From the NCBI GenBank assembly GCA_947500385.1, contig CANMSA010000001.1, positions 682,001-746,000 on the forward strand: a stretch of DNA of 64,000 nt. The letters are read 5' to 3'. Both the position numbers and the translations under genes were made by a program. The DNA is from an uncultured Flavobacteriaceae bacterium (lineage in GTDB: Bacteria > Bacteroidota > Bacteroidia > Flavobacteriales > Flavobacteriaceae). Every line of letters begins with the position of its first letter. Positions within the stretch are counted from its first letter, which is position 1. The notes below the pieces were generated by a model. That model was not told where the DNA came from. It worked only from the letters and a program-made list of their open reading frames with translations, and did not search any database. Below, in pieces: positions 42,683 to 51,732 of the stretch.

Positions 42683-43394
42683 ATCTTCTTTCTCTGTTCT
42701 GGTAATTTTTTATTGCACCTACCAAATGATGCTCACTAAAATCGGGCCAAAATACGTCAATAAAATAGAATTCCGCATAGGCTATCTGCCAAAGCAAAAA
42801 ATTGCTGACCCGATGTTCCCCACTGGTACGGATTAGCAAATCTACATCTGGCAAATCATGCGTGTAAAGATGAGTATTAATAATGGTTTCATCAATATTT
42901 TCTGGAGAAATTATATTATTTTTAACTTTGGAAGCGATGGCCTGTACGGCACTTTTAATTTCTTCCCTAGCCCCATAGCTTAGGGCCAATGTCAGCGTCA
43001 TCCCCGTATTATCCCTTGTTTTTTCCATTACTTCCAAAAGTTCCTTGCTGGCTCTTTTGGGCAAGGAAGAGATGTCGCCTATGGTATTCAAACGCACGTT
43101 ATTTTTCTGAAAAGTTACCAGTTCTTTTTTGAGCGAAGACACCAAAAGACGCATAAGGGTATCTACCTCTATCTTGGGACGCTTCCAGTTTTCGGTAGAA
43201 AAAGTATAAAGGGTAAGGTACTGAATCCCGATTTTAACGCATTGTTCTACGGTATTTCGAACGGTTTTAACGCCGTGCTCATGGCCAAATACACGCAGTT
43301 TTCCCTGCTTTTTGGCCCACCGGCCATTACCATCCATAATAATTGCAATATGCCCCGGAAGTTTATTGGGGACCAGTTCTTCGATAGTGTTCAT
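42654..43394 (-). CDS. uppS: Isoprenyl transferase (undecaprenyl diphosphate synthase)
   Basis: 246 residues from ATG 43394 (MNTIEELVPNKLPGH); a longer reading would overlap porG. HIAIIMDGNGRWAKKQG is the catalytic motif; YTFSTENWKRP, LSYGAREEI and RTSGEHRVSNFLLWQIAYAEFYF are the other family motifs (Ser replaces Gly in the usual RTGGE). Makes the C55 carrier lipid for cell-wall and glycan synthesis. Confidence 0.97.
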   Translation of the reverse strand: MNTIEELVPNKLPGHIAIIMDGNGRWAKKQGKLRVFGHEHGVKTVRNTVEQCVKIGIQYLTLYTFSTENWKRPKIEVDTLMRLLVSSLKKELVTFQKNNVRLNTIGDISSLPKRASKELLEVMEKTRDNTGMTLTLALSYGAREEIKSAVQAIASKVKNNIISPENIDETIINTHLYTHDLPDVDLLIRTSGEHRVSNFLLWQIAYAEFYFIDVFWPDFSEHHLVGAIKNYQNRERRFGKTSEQLI

Positions 43395-43401
43395 ACGATA
43401 G

Positions 43402-44100
43402 TTACTCGAAACAATCCATACATGGCTTCCTGCCAAAGGTGTAAGTTAAGGTAAATCCCGAGAAAACATACCAATCATTGCTGTTAATATTTCCAAAGAT
43501 GATGTTGTCAAACTGTTTTGCGATATTGGATTTTTCAGGGTTGCTCCCGTCCAAGTTATCGGTAAACGTAAAACGTGCTCCTATTTCGGCGCCTAAAATC
43601 AGGAATTGGTTTAAGCGATACTTGGCCCCAAGCACCATGGGAATGGCCAAAGAACCGTCTTTTTGATTCGTGTTTTGTAACTGACCAAGGTCGAAGTAAT
43701 CATAGTTGTACCTGAAATAGGTTAAACCCGTATATATATAAGGAGTAAATGCCGGGCCCAACTTATGCAGGTTGTAGTCTACAAAATGAAATTCTAGTCC
43801 GGCAGACGCCTCCAATACCGAATTCTTGGCCACATAGCCCCTTTGTTGTCGTGCCGCTATATCCGATTTTGCATCATCGGCGGTAAATTTTCCATAAATC
43901 ATACTGGCACGCCAGGCATAGCGTTTGCTCTTGTTCCATTTGAAAATACCGCCCACGGCAATATCGGAAGGAAGAATATAATTGGTACGCCCTACATCGC
44001 CAATATTATTGGCGCCGCCTGCGAACAAGCCTATCTCATACGTTTGTGCACTTGCATTGATGGTAAAAAAAACAAGTACTATATATAGGTATACCTTCAT
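43402..44100 (-). CDS. porG: PorG-like protein (DUF6089), gliding/T9SS-associated
   Basis: 232 residues with a signal peptide (LVFFTINASAQ) and a small beta-barrel-like body: TYEIGLFAGGANNIGDVGRTNYI, WRASMIYGKFTADDAKSD, LEFHFVDYNLHKLGPAFTPYIYTGLTYF, ending VFSGFTLTYTFGRKPCMDCFE. This matches the DUF6089/PorG family found next to uppS and bamA in flavobacteria; PorG is an outer-membrane partner of type IX secretion components. Confidence 0.85.
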   Translation of the reverse strand: MKVYLYIVLVFFTINASAQTYEIGLFAGGANNIGDVGRTNYILPSDIAVGGIFKWNKSKRYAWRASMIYGKFTADDAKSDIAARQQRGYVAKNSVLEASAGLEFHFVDYNLHKLGPAFTPYIYTGLTYFRYNYDYFDLGQLQNTNQKDGSLAIPMVLGAKYRLNQFLILGAEIGARFTFTDNLDGSNPEKSNIAKQFDNIIFGNINSNDWYVFSGFTLTYTFGRKPCMDCFE

Positions 44101-44214
44101 TCGTTCAAAAAGTTTGCTAACATAAGAATTCCCATATTCTTAGTTAGAACGTGTTTATAAAACGCTCTATCAAGATAAACAGCGTTTAGCTTTATTTATT
44201 GTTTTTAGGAAGAT

Positions 44215-45093
44215 TCAATTACGGCGATCCTCTCCCCATAGCAGTTTATTGCGGAGCGTCTTTAGAAAGCTTTCTGAAGTATATTCGATCATTTTAACCG
44301 TAAAAGGAGCTTTTCGAATCGTAATTTCCTTGCCGTTCTCAAGAGTTGCTATTCTAGAATCCAAGGAGACCAAATGGTTTTCTTCCCGCCCCGACACTTT
44401 TAAGCGTATGCGCGTGTCATCTGAGATTACCAATGGTCGCGCATTTAGATTGTGTGGTGCTATGGGTGTCAATACCAACGATTTTGCGGTGGGCACGATT
44501 ACCGGCCCCCCACAACTAAGCGAATAGCCCGTAGATCCGGTAGGGGTTGAGATGATAAGGCCGTCGGCCCAATAAGATGTCAGGTATTCATCATTGAGAT
44601 AGGTCTCAACGGTTATCATCGAGGTCGTATCTTTTCTGCTGACGGTAATTTCGTTAAGGGCAAAATTTAAATTCTCGAACTCAGGGATGGGATAGTCGGC
44701 CACTACTTCTACCAGACTTCTTTCTACGGTGCGATAGGCGCCCGAAACAAACTCTTTTACGACCCTACGAACTTCTTCTTTCTTAAAAGTAGACAAGAAT
44801 CCCAGGCGACCGGTGTTCACACCAACTATGGGAATCCCCAAATCACGTACGTAGGTGGTCGCCCTTAAAATAGTACCGTCCCCTCCGAAACTTACCAATA
44901 GGTCAAAACTGCTGTCGAGTCCGTTCGAAATCGAAAAGGTCGTATGGTCATGGGAAGCGTGGGATAACAGCATCGTGGCAAAACGCTCTTCAATACTCAC
45001 GGCGGCACCAACTTTTTGAAGCTCATCCAACAGTTCCGCTACATATGCAGCGGCATGATCTTGGTAGGCTAGACCATAAACGGCGACCTTCAT
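44215..45093 (-). CDS. nadK: NAD kinase
   Basis: 292 residues; phosphorylates NAD+ to NADP+. FGGDGTILRATTY (GGDG diphosphate-binding motif), NTGRLGFLS, the conserved NEITVSR and TPTGSTGYSLSCGGPV segments are all present. Cytoplasmic. Lies 4 bases after the CBS-domain gene, so the two are co-transcribed; porG follows after 114 bases. Confidence 0.97.
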   Translation of the reverse strand: MKVAVYGLAYQDHAAAYVAELLDELQKVGAAVSIEERFATMLLSHASHDHTTFSISNGLDSSFDLLVSFGGDGTILRATTYVRDLGIPIVGVNTGRLGFLSTFKKEEVRRVVKEFVSGAYRTVERSLVEVVADYPIPEFENLNFALNEITVSRKDTTSMITVETYLNDEYLTSYWADGLIISTPTGSTGYSLSCGGPVIVPTAKSLVLTPIAPHNLNARPLVISDDTRIRLKVSGREENHLVSLDSRIATLENGKEITIRKAPFTVKMIEYTSESFLKTLRNKLLWGEDRRN

Positions 45094-45097
45094 AACG

Positions 45098-45754
45098 CTA
45101 CACGTTTAAGTATTTATCCAAATAATCTGACCGTTGTTTCAAATCTTCCAAAAACTGGTCATCATTATTGCCAAAAAGTATGTTGTAGTTATACCGCCTA
45201 AAGGTTTGTATTATTTCATTCAGATTCGAATCCCCCACTTTGATGGTCACCTGCACTACATCGTTTCGGATATCGGTAATAAAGCCACCTATAAGTCTGG
45301 TATTATTGCTTTCTACGATTTGGGCAATTTCGCTAAAAGAGTAGTCTTTGATTCCTCTTGCAACCACTAAAATACCCCCCGGCTCGGTAAAGAAGGGCGT
45401 ATCAATAAAAACCCCGACAATATCGGTGAGGTCATAATACCCTAACACCCCTCCGTTTTCATTGATCACAGGGAGCAAATTGGCTTCGTTTCTGGCAAAG
45501 GCCTCTAGTACATCTAACCATGACGTGCTATGCCGTACAAAAACGACTTCAAGATTATATCGATAATCCTCTATCTTCTTGTCCGCCTCAAAGTTTTCCA
45601 AATCATTTTCGCTCAGCACCCCAACAAATTGGCCTCCCTCGATGATGGCCACATGGGAAAAGGTATTTCCCTTAAAAAAGTCGATTACTTTATTCAGGGA
45701 CTCCCCTACTTGAAAGAACGGGATATTCGAAATAATATGGGTTTGAATCTGCAT
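45098..45754 (-). CDS. CBS-domain protein
   Basis: 218 residues. Two CBS motifs (about 1-65, FQVGESLNKVIDFFKGNTFSHVAIIEGGQFVGVLSENDLE, and 70-120, NLLPVINENGGVLGYYDLTDI) followed by an ACT-like C-terminal half (ILVVARGIKDYSFSEIAQIVESNNTRLIGGFITD, VQVTIKV). The arrangement resembles AcuB-like proteins. Probably senses an adenine nucleotide; role unknown. Upstream of nadK in the same operon. Confidence 0.85.
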   Translation of the reverse strand: MQIQTHIISNIPFFQVGESLNKVIDFFKGNTFSHVAIIEGGQFVGVLSENDLENFEADKKIEDYRYNLEVVFVRHSTSWLDVLEAFARNEANLLPVINENGGVLGYYDLTDIVGVFIDTPFFTEPGGILVVARGIKDYSFSEIAQIVESNNTRLIGGFITDIRNDVVQVTIKVGDSNLNEIIQTFRRYNYNILFGNNDDQFLEDLKQRSDYLDKYLNV

Positions 45755-45833
45755 AACTTTTATCTTAACGCAAAATACTAATTAAAAATATCAAAAGGCA
45801 TGCCTAATTTGTATTTTTACAGCAAAAAAGCGG

Positions 45834-46547
45834 ATGACCAAACTAAGTGTAAATGTCAACAAGATTGCCACCTTGCGTAATTCAAGGGGAGGCAATGTTC
45901 CCAACCTTCTTAGGGTTGCACAAGATATCGAGGCTTTCGGCGCACAAGGAATTACGGTGCATCCAAGACCCGATGAACGCCATATACGCTATCAAGATGC
46001 CAGAGATCTTAAAGGTTGCGTACGCACGGAGTATAATATTGAAGGAAATCCGATTAAAAAGTTCATCGATTTGGTATTGGAAGTACGGCCCACCCAGGTA
46101 ACCTTGGTACCCGATTCGATCGATGCCATTACCTCTAATGCAGGCTGGGACACCAAGACCCATTTGGATTTTCTAAAAGAAGTGATCGACACTTTTAAAA
46201 GTGCCGGTATACGAACCTCTATCTTCTTGGACCCAAACCCCGAGCTATTGGAAAGTGCGGCAAAAACCGGTACGGACCGCATTGAACTATACACCGAAAG
46301 TTTTGCCGAAGCTTTCGGGAAGGGAGACAAGGGTGGCATTACCCCTTTTGTAGAAACAGCGACCATTGCGAGCAGTTTGGGCCTTGGTATTAACGCAGGG
46401 CATGATCTGAGTTTGGAGAACATTGCTTTTTTCAAGGCGCATATACCACACTTATTGGAGGTTTCCATAGGGCATGCGTTGATTTCAGAATCCCTGTATC
46501 TAGGACTGGAAAATGTAGTGAACATGTATTTAAACAAATTGAAATAG
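45834..46547 (+). CDS. pdxJ: Pyridoxine 5'-phosphate synthase
   Basis: 237 residues; condenses 1-deoxyxylulose 5-phosphate and 3-amino-2-oxopropyl phosphate to pyridoxine 5'-phosphate. [21 protein letters not shown] is the signature around the catalytic His; VTLVPDS, LFLDPN-like [23 protein letters not shown] and EVSIGHALI follow. The start is at 45834 ([20 protein letters not shown]). Its stop shares one base with the next gene's start. Confidence 0.97.
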   Translation: MTKLSVNVNKIATLRNSRGGNVPNLLRVAQDIEAFGAQGITVHPRPDERHIRYQDARDLKGCVRTEYNIEGNPIKKFIDLVLEVRPTQVTLVPDSIDAITSNAGWDTKTHLDFLKEVIDTFKSAGIRTSIFLDPNPELLESAAKTGTDRIELYTESFAEAFGKGDKGGITPFVETATIASSLGLGINAGHDLSLENIAFFKAHIPHLLEVSIGHALISESLYLGLENVVNMYLNKLK

Positions 46548-47317
46548 TGAACGTACTTCATTCGATCATTCTGGGCGAAGGCCCTGCATTTATTATATTA
46601 CACGGTTTTCTAGGGATGTCGGACAATTGGAAAACGTTGGGCAATCGCTATGCCGCCCAGGGTTTTCAAGTACACTTGGTAGATCAGCGCAATCATGGCA
46701 GAAGCTTTCATTCGGCCGAATTTGATTATGACCTATTGGCGCAAGACCTTGCGACCTATATGCAGCAGTACCGATTGGAGACCGCCATTGTACTGGGCCA
46801 TTCAATGGGTGGAAAAACCGCCATGCAATTTGCCTGCTCGTATCCCAACAAAGTTCAAAAACTACTGGTAGCCGATATTGCCCCTAAATTCTACCCCCCT
46901 CACCACCAGACGATCATAGCGGGGTTGTTGGCGCTGGACTTCGAAACCATTAGCGCTCGCAGGGAAGCCGATGAACAGCTTGCAACACATATTAAAGAAA
47001 AGGGTATTCGGCAATTCTTGTTAAAAAATCTATACCGAACCGATAAAGAACGCTTTGGCTTGCGCATCAACCTTGCTGTTTTAGCGGATAAAATGGCCGA
47101 AGTAGGGGAAAATATAGACGCAACAGCTACGTATACCGGCCCAACCCTTTTTCTACGGGGAGATCGGTCGGAGTATGTGATGGAAGCAGACTTCACCAAC
47201 ATTCAACGACATTTTCCCTTAGCCACCCTAGAACGTATTGAAAATGCCGGGCACTGGCTTCATGCCGAGAACCCAAATCAATTCTTCGAAAAATCGATCG
47301 CCTTTATAAATTCCTAA
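46547..47317 (+). CDS. Alpha/beta hydrolase (YbfF-like esterase)
   Basis: 256 residues starting at GTG 46547, overlapping the pdxJ stop codon by one base. Oxyanion loop LHGFLGMSDNW, Q-R-NHGRS (VDQRNHGRSFHS), nucleophile elbow GHSMGGKT (Ser in 'GHS'), acid in FLRGDRSEYV and the catalytic His in AGHWLHAENP. Typical of YbfF-type acyl esterases. Substrate unknown; cytoplasmic, no signal peptide. Confidence 0.9.
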   Translation: MNVLHSIILGEGPAFIILHGFLGMSDNWKTLGNRYAAQGFQVHLVDQRNHGRSFHSAEFDYDLLAQDLATYMQQYRLETAIVLGHSMGGKTAMQFACSYPNKVQKLLVADIAPKFYPPHHQTIIAGLLALDFETISARREADEQLATHIKEKGIRQFLLKNLYRTDKERFGLRINLAVLADKMAEVGENIDATATYTGPTLFLRGDRSEYVMEADFTNIQRHFPLATLERIENAGHWLHAENPNQFFEKSIAFINS

Positions 47318-47328
47318 AAAATAGCGGG

Positions 47329-47347
47329 TATTTATTATGCATGCATA
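47329..47347. promoter_or_regulatory. Shared palindrome-containing motif, copy 2 (upstream of SGNH lipoprotein gene)
   Basis: TATTTATTATGCATGCATA, identical to 35440-35458. The core here is the perfect 14-bp palindrome TTATGCATGCATAA. It lies 19 bases upstream of the probable -33 TTG (47366-47368). Confidence 0.55.
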
Positions 47348-47365
47348 ATTTTTTTAGCCTTAACA

Positions 47366-47395
47366 TTGCGAGAACCATAATTTTACCTAAATTTG
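47366..47395 (+). promoter_or_regulatory. Predicted promoter of the SGNH lipoprotein gene
   Basis: -33 TTG at 47366-47368 and -7 TAAATTTG (perfect TAnnTTTG) at 47388-47395, 19 bases apart; the ATG is at 47437. Confidence 0.6.
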
Positions 47396-47436
47396 ACTTT
47401 GACGCATTCTAACTAAATTAACTCAACATTTAAAAG

Positions 47437-49023
47437 ATGAAAAAACTCATAGCGTTGTTGGCCTTTACAGGATTTTTATTTGTATCCTGTAGTGACGATG
47501 ATACCCCCGCGACTACCCCAGGACCTGTGACCCCCGAACCAGAAAATTTTACAGCCGGTTCTGCTGACTTCTCAAAATTTATCGCCGTTGGAAATTCCTT
47601 GACCGCCGGTTTTTCGGATGGAGCCTTGTTCATTGATGGGCAAAATGCTTCGCTTCCCAATATGATGGCAAACAGTTTTGCCGAAGTTGGCGGTGGTGCA
47701 TTTACCGCACCATTAATGGCCGATAACCTGGGCGGCCTTACTTTAAACGGCAGCCCATTGACGGGAAATCGTTTGATTTTGACCTTTGCCTCGGGTTCTC
47801 CCGCACCGGTCGCGGTGCAAGGTAGTGGTACTACCGAAGTGGGAAACATACTGGCAGGTCCTTTCAATAATTTGGGTGTACCAGGTGCTAAGAGCTTTCA
47901 TTTGGCCGCCAATGGGTATGGTAATATCCAAGGCTTGGCCGTAGGTGCCGCAAATCCGTATTATGTGCGTTTTGCCTCCGAGCCCAATGCCAGTGTTATT
48001 CAAGATGCCATTGCCCAAAACGCTTCTTTCTTTTCACTATGGATCGGAAACAATGACATCCTAGGATACGCAACCTCCGGTGGTGCCGGAGTTGATCAGA
48101 ATGGTAATTTGGACCCGACCACCTATGGCGGTTCTGACATTACGGATCCCGATGTCTTTGCAAGTGTGTATAATGGATTATTAGAGGGACTTACCTCTGG
48201 TGGTGCCCAAGGTGTTGTGGCCAATTTGCCCGACGTTACGGCAATTCCTTTTTTTACAACGGTACCCTTTGCCCCGCTAGACCCTACCAACCCCGCTTTT
48301 GGGCCTCAAATCCCTACTTTGAATGCCAGTTTTGCTTCGCTTAACGGCGTCTTCGAATTTTTAGGGGTACCCGAACGCGCTATCGTATTTTCAGAATCAG
48401 CGGCAAGTGCCTTGGTAATAAAGGACGAATCGTTACCTGATTTATCGGCACAGATCACCCAAGTATTATTGGCCAACGGAGCCGACGCGGGTACCGCAGC
48501 GGTGACGGGCTTTCTTTATGGGCAAGCGAGGCAATCTACGGCAGACGACCTAGTAGTGCTGCCATCACAATCGGTAATAGCCACCTTGAACGAAACGGCA
48601 TTCGCAACACTGCAAGGACTGGGCTTACCCCCTGAAACGGCCGGACAGTTAGCTGTAAATGGTGTTACCTACCCCTTGGAAGACCAATGGATATTGACAC
48701 CGACCGAGCAGGCAGCTGTCAAAGCGGCCACCGATCGTTTCAATACCACTATAGAGGCTTTGGCCGGACAATATGATTTGGCATTTGTAGATGCGAACGC
48801 ATTTTTGGAAGTCGTTAAAACCAATGGGGTACCACAAGCGGATGGAAGCGTAGTCACTTCTACTTATGGAACAGGAGGTGGTTTTTCACTCGATGGTGTA
48901 CACCCGGCGCCAAGAGGGTATGCCCTTCTTGCCAATGAATTCCTGAAAGCGATCGAGGCCAAATACGGTGCCAATTTACCCGATGTAAACCCCCTGGCCT
49001 ATACCGGACTCTATATTCAATAA
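47437..49023 (+). CDS. SGNH/GDSL hydrolase lipoprotein
   Basis: 528 residues. Lipobox LFVSC (Cys about 18), followed by an acidic spacer SDDD of the kind linked to surface export of Bacteroidota lipoproteins. Block I VGNSLTAGFSDG (Ser54), block III LWIGNNDILGY, block V DGVHPAPRGYALLAN (Asp486, His489) form the SGNH catalytic set. It is an extracellular or surface esterase/lipase. Residues 330-440 contain an Ala-rich insertion. Own promoter and terminator. Confidence 0.9.
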   Translation: MKKLIALLAFTGFLFVSCSDDDTPATTPGPVTPEPENFTAGSADFSKFIAVGNSLTAGFSDGALFIDGQNASLPNMMANSFAEVGGGAFTAPLMADNLGGLTLNGSPLTGNRLILTFASGSPAPVAVQGSGTTEVGNILAGPFNNLGVPGAKSFHLAANGYGNIQGLAVGAANPYYVRFASEPNASVIQDAIAQNASFFSLWIGNNDILGYATSGGAGVDQNGNLDPTTYGGSDITDPDVFASVYNGLLEGLTSGGAQGVVANLPDVTAIPFFTTVPFAPLDPTNPAFGPQIPTLNASFASLNGVFEFLGVPERAIVFSESAASALVIKDESLPDLSAQITQVLLANGADAGTAAVTGFLYGQARQSTADDLVVLPSQSVIATLNETAFATLQGLGLPPETAGQLAVNGVTYPLEDQWILTPTEQAAVKAATDRFNTTIEALAGQYDLAFVDANAFLEVVKTNGVPQADGSVVTSTYGTGGGFSLDGVHPAPRGYALLANEFLKAIEAKYGANLPDVNPLAYTGLYIQ

Positions 49024-49046
49024 CAAAAAAATATTGCATACTTTTA

Positions 49047-49075
49047 AAGGTACCGGTTCCCCGGTACCTTTTTTT
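49047..49075 (+). terminator. Intrinsic terminator after the SGNH lipoprotein gene
   Basis: Perfect 10-bp stem AAGGTACCGG / CCGGTACCTT with loop TTCC, then five more T. Confidence 0.9.
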
Positions 49076-49097
49076 ATGAACTAAAATCAAAAAAGCA

Positions 49098-49445
49098 ATG
49101 AAATTTATCCTACGAATGCTCCTCAGTGCCCTTGCCGTGGTGATCCTATCCCAAGTATTGCCCAATGTAAGCGTCGACAATTATCTTACTGCAGTAATCG
49201 TCGCCGTGGCCTTGAGTTTACTAAACCTTATCGTACGACCCATTTTAGTGATCCTTACCCTGCCGGTCACAATTATAACACTGGGGCTTTTCCTTTTAGT
49301 AATCAATGCCATTATTATTTTACTGGCCGATTATTTCGTCGATGGTTTTCAGGTAAACGGAATTCTTTGGGCACTTATCTTTAGCCTGTTACTGTCCCTT
49401 TTACAATCTATTCTTTATTCGCTTTTAAAAGAAGACAAAAAGTGA
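49098..49445 (+). CDS. Phage holin family IV-like membrane protein
   Basis: 115 residues with four transmembrane helices and little else: LRMLLSALAVVILSQVLPNVSVDNYLTAVIVAVALSLLNLIVRPILVILTLPVTIITLGLFLLVINAIIILLADYFVDGF. This is the widespread 4-TM family (DUF360, 'mycobacterial holin superfamily IV'). Inner membrane; function unknown. A short T-rich terminator precedes it and tig follows. Confidence 0.85.
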   Translation: MKFILRMLLSALAVVILSQVLPNVSVDNYLTAVIVAVALSLLNLIVRPILVILTLPVTIITLGLFLLVINAIIILLADYFVDGFQVNGILWALIFSLLLSLLQSILYSLLKEDKK

Positions 49446-49478
49446 GGAAAACAGTTTAAGAGACTGTATTTGAAAAAC

Positions 49479-49509
49479 TTGTAGGGGCATTTAAAATGTA
49501 CTATTTTTG
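49479..49509 (+). promoter_or_regulatory. Predicted promoter of tig
   Basis: -33 TTG at 49479-49481 and -7 TATTTTTG (perfect TAnnTTTG) at 49502-49509, 20 bases apart. Transcription from about 49513 excludes the longer reading that would begin at 49496. Confidence 0.65.
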
Positions 49510-49543
49510 CAGCCCATTAAAAATTCATAAGCGACAGAATAGT

Positions 49544-50866
49544 ATGAACATTACGAAAGAGCAAATAGACGATCTGAACGCAGTGGTAAAGGTGGCCATC
49601 ACCAAAGACGATTACCAAGAAAAAGTAGATGCGATTTTAAAGGACTACCGAAAACAAGCCAATATTCCCGGTTTTAGAAAAGGGCAAGTGCCGATCGGTT
49701 TGATCAAAAAACAATATGGCAAGGCGGTCCTGGTCGATGAAGTGAACAAACTGTTGCAAGACAACCTCAATAAATATCTTACAGAGGAAAAATTAGATGT
49801 GTTGGGCAATCCATTGCCGAAACAACAAGACAATTTTGATTGGGATACCGAAGAATTTGACTTTGAGTTCGAATTGGGACTGGCTCCCACGTTCGAAGTT
49901 TCCTTAAAAACAAAAAAACCGATTACGCATTATAAAATCGTAGCCGACAAAAAAATGGTCGATGAACAGGTTGAACGTATTCAAAAACAATACGGCAAAC
50001 TCGTTCAAAAAACCGAAGCCGGTAAAACCGATGAACTTACGGGTACTTTTAAGAACGAAGCGGAGGGCATCGACAACAAAGCAACTTTGGAACTCGATAA
50101 AGTAGCTGCCAAAAAAGCATTGACCAGTCTTACGGGAACGAAAGTCGGTGATACGGTGACTCTTAATACAAAGGGCCTCTTGAAAGAAGATTACCTACTC
50201 TCCAGTGCTTTGGGCATCGATGCGGAAAAAGCAAAAGATCTTAAGATCGAGGTGACCTTTACCATTGAGGAAATCAACGAACGGGAACCGGCAGCGTTGA
50301 ACCAGGAGCTCTTCGACAAACTTTTCGGGGCGGATACCGTAAAGACTGAAAAAGAACTGAAAGAGCGAATCAAGGCCGATTCAGAAAAACAATTTGAACA
50401 ACAGTCAGAGCAAAAATTGTTAAACGACGTTACCGAATACTTTATAGAGAATACCAAATTTGAGCTTCCTTCCGAGTTTTTGACCCGTTGGATCCAAATG
50501 ACAGGGGAAGAACCATTGACCCCCGAACAGGCCACCGAAGAGTATGAGAAATCCGAAAAAGGACTTCGCTACCAATTGATCGAAGGCAAGATTATTAAGG
50601 ACAATGATATTCAGATTCAGTTTGACGAGCTCAAGGAATTCGCCAAAGGTTTTATTAAATCACAAATGGCCCAGTTTGGTCAATTAAATCCGGCAGAGGA
50701 AGAATTGGACAATATCGCCGCAAGAGTTTTGGGCAATCAAGACGAGGTGAAACGATTATCGGAGCAATTGATGAGTCAAAAACTGTTACAACTGTACAAG
50801 GAAAAGGCCAACCTAAAGATCAAGGAAGTTACCTATGACAACTTTGTGAAAGAGGTTTATGGCTAA
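49544..50866 (+). CDS. tig: Trigger factor
   Basis: 440 residues from ATG 49544 (MNITKEQIDDLNAVVKVAI). The ribosome-binding motif FRKGQVP is intact (GFRKGQVPIGLIKKQYG). The middle FKBP-type peptidyl-prolyl isomerase region is divergent, and the C-terminal helical chaperone arms (EYFIENTKFELPSEFLTRW, SEQLMSQKLLQLYKEKANLKIKEV) are present. Co-translational chaperone for nascent chains. Typical gene order tig-clpP-clpX. Confidence 0.95.
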   Translation: MNITKEQIDDLNAVVKVAITKDDYQEKVDAILKDYRKQANIPGFRKGQVPIGLIKKQYGKAVLVDEVNKLLQDNLNKYLTEEKLDVLGNPLPKQQDNFDWDTEEFDFEFELGLAPTFEVSLKTKKPITHYKIVADKKMVDEQVERIQKQYGKLVQKTEAGKTDELTGTFKNEAEGIDNKATLELDKVAAKKALTSLTGTKVGDTVTLNTKGLLKEDYLLSSALGIDAEKAKDLKIEVTFTIEEINEREPAALNQELFDKLFGADTVKTEKELKERIKADSEKQFEQQSEQKLLNDVTEYFIENTKFELPSEFLTRWIQMTGEEPLTPEQATEEYEKSEKGLRYQLIEGKIIKDNDIQIQFDELKEFAKGFIKSQMAQFGQLNPAEEELDNIAARVLGNQDEVKRLSEQLMSQKLLQLYKEKANLKIKEVTYDNFVKEVYG

Positions 50867-50886
50867 GGATTCAAAAAAATAATAAG

Positions 50887-50894
50887 TATCTTTG
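50887..50894 (+). promoter_or_regulatory. -7 box directly before the tig terminator (possible clpP promoter)
   Basis: TATCTTTG, a perfect TAnnTTTG, ending two bases before the base of the tig terminator stem. Transcription would begin at the hairpin, so the clpP leader would carry it at its extreme 5' end. Confidence 0.5.
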
Positions 50895-50895
50895 C

Positions 50896-50928
50896 GGTGC
50901 CGAAAATTTAATTTTCGGCACCTTTTTT
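50896..50928 (+). terminator. Strong hairpin after tig
   Basis: Perfect 12-bp stem GGTGCCGAAAAT (50896-50907) / ATTTTCGGCACC (50911-50922), loop TTA, then six T. Confidence 0.85.
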
Positions 50929-50954
50929 ATCTATAATATCGAAGAAAGAAAATC

Positions 50955-51632
50955 ATGGACTACGGAAAAGAATTTAAAAATTATGCCCTTAAAGACCAGG
51001 GCATAAGCAGTACTTACTACGATAAGATCATCAGCAGTATGTACCCGACCAATATGACTCCCAATATTATTGAAGAGCGGCAAATGAACATTGCGGTCTT
51101 TGATGTGTTTTCAAGGTTGATGATGGATCGTATTATTTTCTTGGGAACGGGTATCAATGATCAAGTTGCGAACATTGTACAAGCACAATTGTTGTTCTTA
51201 GAAAGTACCGATGCCACCAAAGACATACAAATTTATATCAATTCCCCCGGAGGCAGCGTATATGCTGGCTTGGGAATTTATGATACCATGCAGTTCATTA
51301 AGCCAGATGTTGCCACTATCTGTACCGGCATGGCCGCTTCTATGGGGGCGGTACTCTTGTGCGCAGGAGAAAAAGGCAAGCGAAGCGGACTGACCCACTC
51401 AAGGGTCATGATCCACCAACCAATGGGGGGCGCCCAGGGGCAGGCAAGTGATATTGAAATTACCGCGAGGGAAATTCTAAAGCTTAAAGACGAACTCTAT
51501 GATATCATCGCCAGCCACTCTGGCCAAACCGTTAAAAAGGTCACGGAAGATAGTGACCGTGACTATTGGATGAAAGCAGATGTCGCCAAGGAATATGGTA
51601 TGATAGACGAGATTTTGGTAAGGGAACGCTAA
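50955..51632 (+). CDS. clpP: ATP-dependent Clp protease proteolytic subunit
   Basis: 225 residues. Catalytic Ser129 (GMAASMGA) and His154 (RVMIHQPMGG), with the third residue an Asp in SDRDYWM (about 195-200). The sequence YINSPGGSVYAGLGIYDTMQ is diagnostic. It forms the barrel protease served by ClpX, encoded next. The N-terminal 25 residues precede the mature cleavage region. Confidence 0.97.
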   Translation: MDYGKEFKNYALKDQGISSTYYDKIISSMYPTNMTPNIIEERQMNIAVFDVFSRLMMDRIIFLGTGINDQVANIVQAQLLFLESTDATKDIQIYINSPGGSVYAGLGIYDTMQFIKPDVATICTGMAASMGAVLLCAGEKGKRSGLTHSRVMIHQPMGGAQGQASDIEITAREILKLKDELYDIIASHSGQTVKKVTEDSDRDYWMKADVAKEYGMIDEILVRER

Positions 51633-51732
51633 GATATTCGACGAAATGCAGAAATAAATCGGGACATGGTTCAAAAGTGTAAACCAAAACCCGTATTCTT
51701 TCGTTAGTTTTATAGTTTAGGAGTAGAATGAT

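Noticed and set aside
49098-49445. Holin-like gene as evidence of a prophage
   Set aside because: The family is a common chromosomal 4-TM protein and no other phage gene is nearby.
49496-49543. Extra N-terminal 16 residues for trigger factor
   Set aside because: They overlap the -7 box at 49502-49509; the conserved start is at 49544.
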